A DNA stretch of 64,000 nt, taken from assembly GCF_002979415.1 (NCBI RefSeq), contig NZ_PCOT01000016.1, positions 1-64,000 of the forward strand. The letters run 5' to 3'. A model generated the notes under the pieces. The model did not search any database. It was not told the origin of the DNA and was given only the letters and a program-made list of their open reading frames with translations. Position numbers and translations under genes: made by a program. This document shows positions 33,140 to 41,972 of the stretch, in pieces (the first letter of the stretch is position 1; the number at the start of each line of letters is the position of its first letter). This stretch comes from Microbacterium sp. MYb72. GTDB lineage: Bacteria > Actinomycetota > Actinomycetes > Actinomycetales > Microbacteriaceae.

Positions 33140-33766
33140 TTACATGTTGGGAGCGAACTTTGACACGACGTCGCTCGCGATGTCGCGAGCTTCGTCGCTG
33201 GTGGGGCCTGGTTCGTCGATGAACACCGCTTCGCGGTAGTACTGGAGCTCGCGGATCGACTCGAGGATGTCGGCCAGAGCCCGGTGCCCGCCGTCCTTGG
33301 ACGGAGCGTGGAAGAACACCCGCGGGTACCAACGGCGGGAGAGCTCTTTGATGCTCGAGACGTCGACGTTGCGGTAGTGCAGCCACTGGTCGATCTGCGG
33401 CATGTACTTCGCGAGGAACATCCGGTCGGTGCCGATGGTGTTGCCGGCGAGCGGCGCCTTCCGCTCCTGCGGGACGAACCGGCGGATGTACGCGAGCGTC
33501 TGTGCCTCGGCCTCGGCGAGGGGAACGCCCAGAGGGATCTCGTTGATCAGACCTGAGGTCTCATGCATCTTCGTGACGAAATCGTTCATGTTCGCCAGTG
33601 CTGCCTCGCTCGGCTGGATCACGATCTGGAAGCCGGGGTCCACCGGCTGAAGCTCGAAATCCGTGATGACGACGGCGATCTCGACGAGTTCGTCCACCGA
33701 GAGATCGAGTCCCGTCATCTCGCAATCGATCCAGACGAGTCGGTCGTTCTCGGAAGCAGATACCAT
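33140..33766 (-). CDS. orn: Oligoribonuclease
   Basis: 208 residues. A DEDDh 3'-5' exonuclease that degrades nanoRNA and pGpG. Exo I is Trp-Ile-Asp-Cys-Glu-Met-Thr-Gly-Leu. The later Asp/His motifs (His-Arg-Ala-Leu-Ala-Asp) are present. The ATG lies 6 nt from a minus-strand TAGGAT (33773-33778). The gene is followed by tRNA-His on the same strand. Confidence 0.96.
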   Translation of the reverse strand: MVSASENDRLVWIDCEMTGLDLSVDELVEIAVVITDFELQPVDPGFQIVIQPSEAALANMNDFVTKMHETSGLINEIPLGVPLAEAEAQTLAYIRRFVPQERKAPLAGNTIGTDRMFLAKYMPQIDQWLHYRNVDVSSIKELSRRWYPRVFFHAPSKDGGHRALADILESIRELQYYREAVFIDEPGPTSDEARDIASDVVSKFAPNM

Positions 33767-33826
33767 GACGTCATCCTATCGACGGCACCGACATCGCCCG
33801 TCCGGCGCGGTACGGTAGGTGCATAC

Positions 33827-33899
33827 GCCTCCGTAGCTCAGGGGATAGAGCAGGAGCCTTCTAATCTCTTGGTCGCAGGTTCGAATCCTGCCGGGGGCG
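33827..33899 (+). tRNA. tRNA-Arg (anticodon TCT)
   Basis: Acceptor GCCTCCG pairs with CGGGGGC with one G-T wobble. Loop CTTCTAA carries anticodon TCT (33860-33862), and the T-loop TTCGAAT is canonical. CCA is not encoded. The anticodon stem (33853-33857 with 33865-33869) has a C-T mismatch at its loop-closing pair and a terminal G-T wobble. A TACGGT box at 33811-33816 is 10 nt upstream. Confidence 0.93.
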
Positions 33900-33908
33900 C
33901 AACGATCC

Positions 33909-34178
33909 TCATCCGTTCCGGAGAGCGGCGACCGCATCGTCGGCACGCCAGAAGTCGCCGACGAGTCGGAACGACCCGGTCGCGAGGTGCAGCCGCTCGG
34001 CGCGATAGCGCATACCGAGAGGGTCGGGCATGACCCTCAGGTGGCCGAGCACGCGCCCCGCGCGATCCTGCACGCGCCACAGATGCGCGGAGGCTCGCAC
34101 GAGATGCTCCCTGGGGGACGCGAGTGCAGGGGTGGCGAACGGCACCTCGGGCAATGATGTGATCAGGCTGTGCGACAT
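33909..34178 (-). CDS. Small protein of unknown function
   Basis: 89 residues from ATG 34178, chosen because AAAGGAG lies 8 nt upstream; longer in-frame extensions have no ribosome site. No family is recognised. The middle reads like a small beta domain (Leu-Trp-Arg-Val-Gln-Asp ... Gly-His-Leu-Arg-Val). It is divergent from an SSB paralogue. The intergenic region holds an SOS-box-like sequence. Confidence 0.7.
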   Translation of the reverse strand: MSHSLITSLPEVPFATPALASPREHLVRASAHLWRVQDRAGRVLGHLRVMPDPLGMRYRAERLHLATGSFRLVGDFWRADDAVAALRNG

Positions 34179-34196
34179 CGTCGACTCCTTTCTGAA

Positions 34197-34212
34197 TCGA
34201 ACATATGACCGA
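34197..34212. promoter_or_regulatory. SOS-box-like (LexA) sequence
   Basis: TCGAAC-ATAT-GACCGA compared with the actinobacterial LexA consensus TCGAAC-N4-GTTCGA: the left half is perfect and the right half has two mismatches. It lies 19 nt upstream of the small ORF start and overlaps its TATGTT -10 candidate. A GCACAT-GA-ATGTGC palindrome at 34274-34287 is a second unexplained dyad in this 217-bp divergent gap. Confidence 0.4.
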
Positions 34213-34395
34213 CCTCGGACATTCGGTCCGGCGGCACCGGTCTGTGCGGCCCGCGCACGAGTCGAGTTCTCCTGCACATGAATGTGCGCTGCTCGGGTTC
34301 TCCACGGTTACTGGGTTTCCGGTGTCCATCAGGGCGGAGGAGAGCGCACTCTGGAGCGATCCGGGCAATCGACCCGGCGTACAGAGGAGACGACG

Positions 34396-34923
34396 ATGAC
34401 CGACACGCTGACCGTCATGGGAAAGGTCGCGACAGACCCGACTCACAGCCGGACCACGACGGGGATCCCCGTGACGAACTTCCGCCTCGCGACGACGCAC
34501 AGGAGATTCGATCAGGCGACGCAGACCTGGGTGGACGCCGGTACCAACTGGTACTCCATCGCGGCGTTCCGCCAGCTGGGCGAGCACGTCAAAGCCTCGC
34601 TGAGGACCGGGGACAGCGTGATCGTGACGGGCAGGTTGAAGATCCGCGCCTGGGAGGCCAACGGCAAGCAGGGAACGAGCGTCGACATCGATGCGGAGTC
34701 GATCGGTCACGATCTGCGGTGGGGGACCAGCGCCTTCCTCTCCGCGTCTCGGGCGGCCTCGGCCGAGCGCGCACGCGATCTCCCCGCCGGCGCAGCAACG
34801 CGCGGCGCGCTCGCACCGCCGACGGAGTCGGCACCGGACGGCGACTCCGTCACCGATGACGAGGAGTGGGCCGCTCAGGACGGCGCTGACACGATGACTG
34901 TCGGGGCGTCGGTGCCGTTCTGA
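34396..34923 (+). CDS. ssb: Single-stranded DNA-binding protein (SSB paralogue)
   Basis: 175 residues with an N-terminal OB fold (about 1-110), including Gly-Thr-Asn-Trp-Tyr-Ser and Gly-Arg-Leu-Lys-Ile motifs. A short linker is followed by a C-terminus ending Ser-Val-Pro-Phe. The canonical SSB tip is Asp-Asp-Asp-Ile-Pro-Phe. Here the final Pro-Phe is kept but the acids lie about 15-20 residues earlier. Likely an accessory SSB, not the essential copy near rpsF/rpsR. AGAGGAGA precedes the ATG. A CCGGG/CCCGG hairpin lies in the leader near 34358-34375. Confidence 0.9.
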   Translation: MTDTLTVMGKVATDPTHSRTTTGIPVTNFRLATTHRRFDQATQTWVDAGTNWYSIAAFRQLGEHVKASLRTGDSVIVTGRLKIRAWEANGKQGTSVDIDAESIGHDLRWGTSAFLSASRAASAERARDLPAGAATRGALAPPTESAPDGDSVTDDEEWAAQDGADTMTVGASVPF

Positions 34924-34989
34924 GCGGTGCGCGACGGATCTCTCGGCCGATGCTCAAGATCGGTGGGGTCGGCCCGTAGACTCGGAGTC

Positions 34990-35484
34990 GTGCTACGACG
35001 ACCGGCCTCATCCGTTCCGAGAGCGGCGGTCGCGGGTCTCGCCGCGGCTCTGATCCTCCTGCTCGCCGCTTGCGGCCCGACACCCTCGCCGTCTCCCTCA
35101 GCGTCGGATGCCGGCCCGTCGCCGACGCCGTCGGCCACTGCTGAGGGGCCGGCCTACGTGCCCGACGGCACTGCAGAGGACAACCTCCCCGTGTTCACCG
35201 CGATCACTGAGCAGATCTGGGCGACGGATCAGCGGGGTTCGGGTCGCGCATACATCGACGCCCTGATCGCCGCCGGATTCGACCGTGCCGCGATGCAGGT
35301 GACCCAGGACCAGTCCACTGTGGGGAACGCCGCGGAGAGTCTGCAGTTCTCCGTGCGCTGGGGTGATGCCGAGTGCCTGATCGGGCAGGTCGGGCCGTCT
35401 ACGGGTGCACCCGTGACCGCGGTGATGCCGCAGCTCGCCGAAGGGCGCTGCCTGATCGGGAACACTCGCCCGATCGATTGGTGA
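34990..35484 (+). CDS. Putative lipoprotein (DUF6993-like)
   Basis: 164 residues from GTG 34990. A TAGACT box (34977-34982) is 7 nt upstream, which rules out the longer in-frame start at 34927. Basic n-region, hydrophobic core and lipobox Leu-Ala-Ala-Cys are followed by a Ser/Pro linker and a compact domain with a conserved Cys pair (Asp-Ala-Glu-Cys ... Gly-Arg-Cys), possibly a disulfide. The DUF6993 match is from memory. Function is unknown. Confidence 0.8.
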   Translation: MLRRPASSVPRAAVAGLAAALILLLAACGPTPSPSPSASDAGPSPTPSATAEGPAYVPDGTAEDNLPVFTAITEQIWATDQRGSGRAYIDALIAAGFDRAAMQVTQDQSTVGNAAESLQFSVRWGDAECLIGQVGPSTGAPVTAVMPQLAEGRCLIGNTRPIDW

Positions 35485-35486
35485 GG

Positions 35487-35508
35487 GCCCCTCGATCATC
35501 GACGGGGC
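35487..35508 (+). terminator. Terminator-like hairpin after the lipoprotein gene
   Basis: GCCCC/GGGGC outer stem and TCGA/TCGA inner stem with a single-base bulge and TCA loop, just after the stop. Moderate confidence because of the bulge. Confidence 0.5.
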
Positions 35509-35571
35509 ACTCTGCCGGGGCCGGTAGGCTGGAGTGTCGATCTTTCGACGCCGACAGAAGGAGTCTTTTCG

Positions 35572-37251
<1,680 letters not shown>

Positions 37252-37258
37252 GAACACG

Positions 37259-37747
37259 ATGACCGCGCCAACGCCGGGACCCCGCCTGCACATTCCGATC
37301 CAGCTCCGCTGGGGCGATCTGGATGCGTTCAACCACGTCAACAACACCTCGATGCTGAAACTGCTCGAGGAGGCGCGCGTGCGCGCGTTCTGGCGTGCGG
37401 GTCCCGGCGAGCAGGCGCCGTCGACGGCGGTGCTCGACTCCGGCCTGGACGAGGGCATCCTGACCCTCATCGCCCGGCAGGAGATCGAGTACCTGGCGCC
37501 GGTTCCGTATCAGCGTCGGCCGCTCGAGGTCCAGATGTGGTTCGGGAAGCTGGGCGGTTCCAGCGTCGAGGTCTGCTACGAGGTGCACAACGACCCCACG
37601 GCCGAACCTCGGACGATCTACGCGCGTTCCACCGCCGTGATCGTTCTCGTCGACGCCGCGTCCGGGCGACCGACGCGACTCACTCAGGAGATGCGCGACG
37701 CCTGGGAGCCGTACCTCGGACCGTCGATCGAGTACGCGCACCGCTGA
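37259..37747 (+). CDS. Acyl-CoA thioesterase, 4HBT hotdog family
   Basis: 162 residues from ATG 37259. A hotdog-fold signature is visible: Trp-Gly-Asp-Leu-Asp-Ala-Phe-Asn-His-Val-Asn-Asn (catalytic Asp). It hydrolyses acyl-CoA; substrate unknown. It is linked to ettA (7-nt gap). The last codons and the stop (His-Arg-TGA, CACCGCTGA) are already part of the tandem-repeat array that fills the downstream gap. Confidence 0.88.
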   Translation: MTAPTPGPRLHIPIQLRWGDLDAFNHVNNTSMLKLLEEARVRAFWRAGPGEQAPSTAVLDSGLDEGILTLIARQEIEYLAPVPYQRRPLEVQMWFGKLGGSSVEVCYEVHNDPTAEPRTIYARSTAVIVLVDAASGRPTRLTQEMRDAWEPYLGPSIEYAHR

Positions 37748-37918
37748 TCGCGCTTGTGCACCGCTGAGCACGCTCGTGGACTGCTGATCACGTTCGTGGA
37801 CTGCTGATCACGCGTGCATCGCGGATCACGTTCGTGGACCGCTGAGCCAGCACACGCATCGCTGATCGAGGATTCGCACAACTGAGCGAGCGGACATCAC
37901 TGAGCGCGGAGCACAAGC
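37743..37918. repeat. Degenerate 20-bp tandem-repeat array A
   Basis: Nine head-to-tail units starting at 37743, 37763, 37783, 37803, 37821, 37841, 37861, 37881 and 37899. The period is 20 bp, with two units of 18. The consensus is GCTGATCACGTTCGTGGACC. Eight of nine units contain TGA at offset 3-5. The first TGA is the thioesterase stop codon. A 20-bp period rotates the stops through all three frames. Units 2, 3 and 5 are nearly identical; the distal ones are decayed. No hairpin terminator is present. Confidence 0.9.
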
Positions 37919-37933
37919 CGGATACGATGCCCC

Positions 37934-38159
37934 GACTCAACGCGGCGCCTTGATTCAACGCGGGGCGGCGCGGTGCCTCGATTCGACGTTGCTTCCCGAC
38001 TCAACGTGGCACTTGGACTCAAGGCGGCTTCTCAAGCCAACGTGGCTCTTCAACTCACCGACGCGCCTCGAGCCGGCGCGGATTCTCGACTCAACGGGGC
38101 TTCTCGACTCACCGAGGCACCTCAAGTCACCGCGCTACCTGGACTCAGCGCTGCCGCTC
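37934..38159. repeat. Degenerate 18-bp tandem-repeat array B
   Basis: Twelve units of 18 bp on the plus strand, starting at 37934, 37952, then 37980 and every 18 bp to 38142. The one irregularity is a 10-bp insertion in unit 2. The consensus is GACTCAACGCGGCTTCTC. The last unit (38142-38159) encodes the final Glu-Arg-Gln-Arg and stop of tesB on the minus strand. Because 18 bp is six codons, the TGA of six further units (B11, B10, B9, B7, B5, B4) is in frame with the tesB stop. Any frame yields a hexapeptide repeat, but no protein is supported here. Confidence 0.92.
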
Positions 38160-39035
38160 AGGTACGCGGATCATGATCTCCTGCGCGACGCTCGCCACCA
38201 GCTCGCCCGCGCGGGTGTAGATGCGTCCCTGCGCGAGACCCCGACCTCCTCGCGCGTTCGGGGACTCCTGGACGTACAGCAGCCACTCGTCCACGCGCGC
38301 CGGTCGGTGCCACCACATCGCGTGATCGAGGCTCGCGACCTTGAGTCCCGGCAGGCCCCAGAACACTCCGTGGGCGCGCAGGATGGACTCCTGGATCGTC
38401 ATGTCGCTGAGGTAGGCGAGAGCCGCCCGGTGCAGGCGCTGGTCGTCGGGGAGCGGGGCGCGCAGGCGCATCCAGACCGCTTGACGCGGACGATTCGCAT
38501 CGTCGCTCGGCAGGAAGAGCGGGGACTCCACGTGACGGACGTCTGCTGCACGATCGCTCAGCATCCGAGCCGTACCCGCGGGGAGGCCGTCGACGCGCGC
38601 TTCGTCGGGGAGCAGTGACTCCGGATCGGGCACGTCCGCGGGCATCGGGACCGCGTGATCGAGCCCCGGATCCTGATCCTGGAACGACGCGATCATCGAG
38701 AAGATCGGCACGCCGTTCTGATACGCCTGCGAGCGGCGGGTGGAGAAGGACCTGCCGTCATGGATGCGATCCACGGCGATCGTGATGCCCTGGCTCGCGT
38801 CGCCGGGTCGGAGGAAGTAGCCGTGCATCGAGTGCACCGCGCGGTCCTCCGGCATGGTCCGCTCTGCGGCGATCAGGCTCTGCGCGAGGACCTGACCTCC
38901 GTAGATGCGCCCGCTCGGCATCGGATGCGAGGAGCCCGTGAAGATGTCCTCCGTGGTCCGCGCCCTGGTCTCGTCCAGATCGAGAACCGCGAGAAGCTGT
39001 TCGACGGTGCGGATCGCGTGCGTGTCGACGGTCAT
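38145..39035 (-). CDS. tesB: Acyl-CoA thioesterase II
   Basis: 296 residues, a typical TesB double hotdog. Tyr-Gly-Gly-Gln-Val-Leu-Ala-Gln-Ser in the first half and the second-half Ser-Leu-Asp-His-Ala-Met-Trp-Trp-His, with the catalytic Asp/Thr/Gln network region, are present. It hydrolyses medium and long acyl-CoAs. The ATG at 39035 has a GGAAGGAA ribosome site. The 3' end runs into repeat array B, which supplies its stop codon. Confidence 0.95.
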   Translation of the reverse strand: MTVDTHAIRTVEQLLAVLDLDETRARTTEDIFTGSSHPMPSGRIYGGQVLAQSLIAAERTMPEDRAVHSMHGYFLRPGDASQGITIAVDRIHDGRSFSTRRSQAYQNGVPIFSMIASFQDQDPGLDHAVPMPADVPDPESLLPDEARVDGLPAGTARMLSDRAADVRHVESPLFLPSDDANRPRQAVWMRLRAPLPDDQRLHRAALAYLSDMTIQESILRAHGVFWGLPGLKVASLDHAMWWHRPARVDEWLLYVQESPNARGGRGLAQGRIYTRAGELVASVAQEIMIRVPERQR

Positions 39036-39085
39036 GTGTTCCTTCCCGCGCCGGGGCGGCCGCTGGCGTTGCTAGTTTAGAGGGC

Positions 39086-39754
39086 GTGCCGCATCCCCTT
39101 CTCCTCGCCGATGCCGAAACGTCCAAGGACGTCCTGACCTTCGCTGGACGCTCCGCCAGAATCTCCGACGAAGGCGTTCGCCTGCAGGCGTCGAACGGGG
39201 TTCTCGCCCTCACCGCGGCGGCGCTCTCACCTCACGGGCTCTTCGATCAGACGCCCACGATCCTGGCTATGCGCATCGTGCACGCCGACCCCGAGCTCGA
39301 GTGCGACATCGTCGTCGACTCGCTCACCCAGAACACGGAGGATGCACGCGTGCTGGACCTCCCCGACACGGGACTCTCCCCGGCATGGGCGGGCATCGCT
39401 CCGCCCCGTGGCGCGTGGCAGCCGAGTGCGGAGCTGCCGGCATCGCTGATCGCTCAGCGCGCGCAGTGGGGGATCAGCGCGGTGGCGCACGGAGCGACAC
39501 CGGGCGCAGGGGAGGAGGCCGTACGGGCCCTGCGCGCCGCGATCTGGGGCGAGCCCGACGAGGACCTCGGCGGCATCCCCCGGGGGGCCGCCTTCGCCGC
39601 CGACGCCTTCGGATTCATCTCGGGCGAAGAGCAGGTCAAGGTGATGACCTCGGGGCGCTGGACGAGACTCGCGTTCCGTCGAGGTCACGTGCTGCTGAGG
39701 GGGCCGGTGGCCATGGGCCTCACCGCAGTCCGGGGCACCGGCGCCGCGGACTGA
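39086..39754 (+). CDS. Conserved protein of unknown function
   Basis: 222 residues from GTG 39086; a TAGTTT box (39073-39078) is 7 nt upstream. Soluble and Ala-rich, with no signal or membrane segment. The C-terminal part (Phe-Gly-Phe-Ile-Ser-Gly ... Leu-Arg-Gly-Pro-Val) looks like a beta domain. I do not recognise the family. It is divergent from tesB. Confidence 0.7.
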   Translation: MPHPLLLADAETSKDVLTFAGRSARISDEGVRLQASNGVLALTAAALSPHGLFDQTPTILAMRIVHADPELECDIVVDSLTQNTEDARVLDLPDTGLSPAWAGIAPPRGAWQPSAELPASLIAQRAQWGISAVAHGATPGAGEEAVRALRAAIWGEPDEDLGGIPRGAAFAADAFGFISGEEQVKVMTSGRWTRLAFRRGHVLLRGPVAMGLTAVRGTGAAD

Positions 39755-39778
39755 GGCCGCGACCCGCCGAACAGACCA

Positions 39779-39806
39779 GCGCCCTCACGCGGACCGCTGA
39801 GGGCGC
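39779..39806. terminator. Bidirectional terminator hairpin
   Basis: 9-bp stem (39779-39787 with 39798-39806); the loop can form further GC pairs. It lies between the convergent conserved gene and the FAD dehydrogenase gene. Confidence 0.7.
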
Positions 39807-39867
39807 CATGTCGAGGGGCGAACGGACGGATGTCGCGCACGACGGCTGCTCCGCCGCAACCCCGGAC

Positions 39868-41526
39868 TCAGCCGGCGGCCGCACGTCCCGCCTGGCGGCC
39901 CGAGAACAGGCAGCCGCCCAGGAAGGTCCCCTCGAGCGCGCGGTAGCCGTGCACGCCGCCCCCGCCGAATCCGCTCGCCTCTCCCGCGGCGAACAGACCG
40001 TCGATCGGCGAGCCGTCCTCCCGTAGCGCACGACCGTCGAGATCGGTGTTGATGCCGCCGAGGGACTTCCTCGTGAGCACGTGCAGCTTGACAGCCACCA
40101 GAGGCCCGGCCGCCGGGTCCTGCAGGCGGTGGGGAGCCGCAGTCCGGATCAGCCTGTCGCCGCGGTAGCCCCGCATGGATCGCAGCATCCCGATCTGGGA
40201 GTCCTTCGTGAACTCGTTCTCCATCTCGAGATCGCGGGCGATCACCTCGCGGCGGACACGATCGATGTCGAGAGCCTCGCCGCCGGGGTGGTTCCTCATC
40301 TGCTCCAGCAGCGACTCGAGGTCGTTCTCCACGATGAAATCCTCGCCCTCGTCGAGGAACGCCTGCACGGGACCGGTGGGTCCCTTGGCGAGCCGCGACT
40401 TCAGCAGCAGGCCCACGTCCTTGCCGGTGAGATCGGGGTTCTGCTCGCTCCCCGACAGGGCGAACTCCTTCTCGACGATCTGCCGCGAGGTGACGAACCA
40501 GGAGTGATCGTGACCCGTCGTGCGCAGGTGGGCGAGCGTACCCAGGGTGTCGAAGCCGGGGAACAGCGGAACGGGGAGTCGGGCGCCGGTCGCGTCGAGC
40601 CACAGCGACGACGGACCGGGGAGGATGCGGATTCCGTGCGACGGCCAGATCGGGTCCCAGTTCGTGATGCCCTCGACGTAGTGCCACATCCGGTCGCCGT
40701 TGACGAGCCGCGCGCCGGCGGCCTCCGCGACCGGGTGCATCGAGCCGTCGACGTACGCAGGAACGCCGGTGAGCATGTGCGCAGGGGGCGTGCCGAGCCG
40801 TTCGGGCCAGGCGGCGCGCACCATGTCGTGGTTTCCGCCGATGCCGCCCGAGCACACGATCGTCGCCGACGCGCTGATCTCGAAGTCGCCGATCTCCTCG
40901 CGAGATGAGACCTCTCCTCGCTCCGAACCGCTGCTGACGAGCATCGCGCCACGTGCGCCGGTGACGGCGCCGTCGGTCACGACGAGATCAGTGACGCGAT
41001 GCCGCGGGAGGATCGTGATGCGGCCCTCCCGCTCTCCCTGCTCCACGCGGGCGGCGAACGGCGCAACGATCCCCGGACCGGTTCCCCACGTGATGTGGAA
41101 CCTCGGCACCGAGTTGCCCGGACCGAGAGCGCCGTAACCGCCGCGCTCCGCCCACCCCACCACGGGGAAGAATCCGACGCCGCGCTCTCGCAGCCAGGAG
41201 CGCTTCTCACCGGCGGCGAACTGGAGATAGGCCTCGGCCCAGCGCCGTGGCCACTCGTCCTCTGGACGGTCGAATCCGGCGGTGCCGAGCCAGTCCTGCG
41301 TGGCGAGCTCCAGCGAGTCCCTGATCCCCATCCGGCGCTGCTCAGGGGAGTCGATGAAGAACAGTCCACCGAACGACCACCAGGCCTGACCGCCGAGGTT
41401 GGTGCGGGGCTCCTGATCGATCAGGATCACCTGCTTGCCGGCATCCAGAGCCTCGGAGGCCGCGACGAGACCGGCGAGCCCCCACCCGATCACCAGGACA
41501 TCTGCGGACAGGGGCGTGTTCGTCAT
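39868..41526 (-). CDS. FAD-binding dehydrogenase (KstD/fumarate-reductase-like family)
   Basis: 552 residues from ATG 41526, which overlaps the globin stop in an ATGA. The N-terminal Rossmann motif Gly-Trp-Gly-Leu-Ala-Gly-Leu, the Glu/Asp following strand 2, and a C-terminal Gly-Gly-Ile-Asn-Thr plus Gly-Glu-Ala-Ser-Gly-Phe-Gly-Gly-Gly-Gly match the FAD_binding_2 family, which includes ketosteroid dehydrogenases and fumarate reductase flavoproteins. The substrate is unknown. It is the last gene of the coupled mscS-globin-dehydrogenase unit. Confidence 0.88.
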   Translation of the reverse strand: MTNTPLSADVLVIGWGLAGLVAASEALDAGKQVILIDQEPRTNLGGQAWWSFGGLFFIDSPEQRRMGIRDSLELATQDWLGTAGFDRPEDEWPRRWAEAYLQFAAGEKRSWLRERGVGFFPVVGWAERGGYGALGPGNSVPRFHITWGTGPGIVAPFAARVEQGEREGRITILPRHRVTDLVVTDGAVTGARGAMLVSSGSERGEVSSREEIGDFEISASATIVCSGGIGGNHDMVRAAWPERLGTPPAHMLTGVPAYVDGSMHPVAEAAGARLVNGDRMWHYVEGITNWDPIWPSHGIRILPGPSSLWLDATGARLPVPLFPGFDTLGTLAHLRTTGHDHSWFVTSRQIVEKEFALSGSEQNPDLTGKDVGLLLKSRLAKGPTGPVQAFLDEGEDFIVENDLESLLEQMRNHPGGEALDIDRVRREVIARDLEMENEFTKDSQIGMLRSMRGYRGDRLIRTAAPHRLQDPAAGPLVAVKLHVLTRKSLGGINTDLDGRALREDGSPIDGLFAAGEASGFGGGGVHGYRALEGTFLGGCLFSGRQAGRAAAG

Positions 41527-41972
41527 GAGTTCTCCGTTGATTCCTGACGTGAGCTGGTTTCGAGCGTCGGCCTGCCCGAGGCCGCGGGGCCGATTCCGGA
41601 CGGTTCGAACGTGTTCACCATGGCATAGGCGGCGCGTTCGAGGTAGTCCCAGAGCGTCGCTTCGTGCAGAGGCGACAACTGCGCCTCCGTGACGCCGGTG
41701 CGCATGTGAGTCAGCCAACGATCGCGCGCATCGGGGTCGACGTGGAAGGGCATGTGGCGCATGCGGAGTCGCGGGTGTCCGCGAGTCTCGCCGTAGGTGG
41801 CGGGGCCGCCCCAGTACTGGACGAGGAAGAGCGTGAGCCGTTCTGCGGCCGGACCGAGATCCTCCTCGGGGTACATGGGCTTGAGGACCGGATCGAGGGC
41901 GACCTCGCGGTAGAACACCCCGACGATCCTCTCGAAGGTCTCGTAGCCGCCGACCTCGTCGTAGAACGTCAT
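41523..41972 (-). CDS. Truncated hemoglobin (group II, GlbO-like)
   Basis: 149 residues. The short globin fold has Tyr-Asp near the N-terminus (Phe-Tyr-Asp-Glu-Val-Gly-Gly), a Phe-Tyr pair in the B helix region, Tyr-Trp-Gly-Gly-Pro-Ala-Thr-Tyr, and the proximal His in Arg-Met-Arg-His-Met-Pro-Phe. These are group II signs. It probably handles oxygen or NO chemistry. The start overlaps the MscS stop and the stop overlaps the flavoprotein start (both ATGA). Confidence 0.92.
   Translation of the reverse strand: MTFYDEVGGYETFERIVGVFYREVALDPVLKPMYPEEDLGPAAERLTLFLVQYWGGPATYGETRGHPRLRMRHMPFHVDPDARDRWLTHMRTGVTEAQLSPLHEATLWDYLERAAYAMVNTFEPSGIGPAASGRPTLETSSRQESTENS

Noticed and set aside
37934..38144. 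Programmed UGA read-through or selenocysteine in tesB
   Set aside because: Repeated in-frame TGA codons would need many read-through events; no SECIS-like structure or conserved downstream domain is seen.
37743..38159. CRISPR-like array
   Set aside because: Units are head-to-tail with no spacers and are degenerate, and no cas gene is near. Repeats of 18-20 bp without unique spacers do not fit CRISPR.
37973..38176. Hexapeptide-repeat protein encoded by array B on the plus strand
   Set aside because: Every frame of an 18-bp tandem repeat gives a hexapeptide repeat. No ribosome site, no family signature, and it overlaps tesB antisense.
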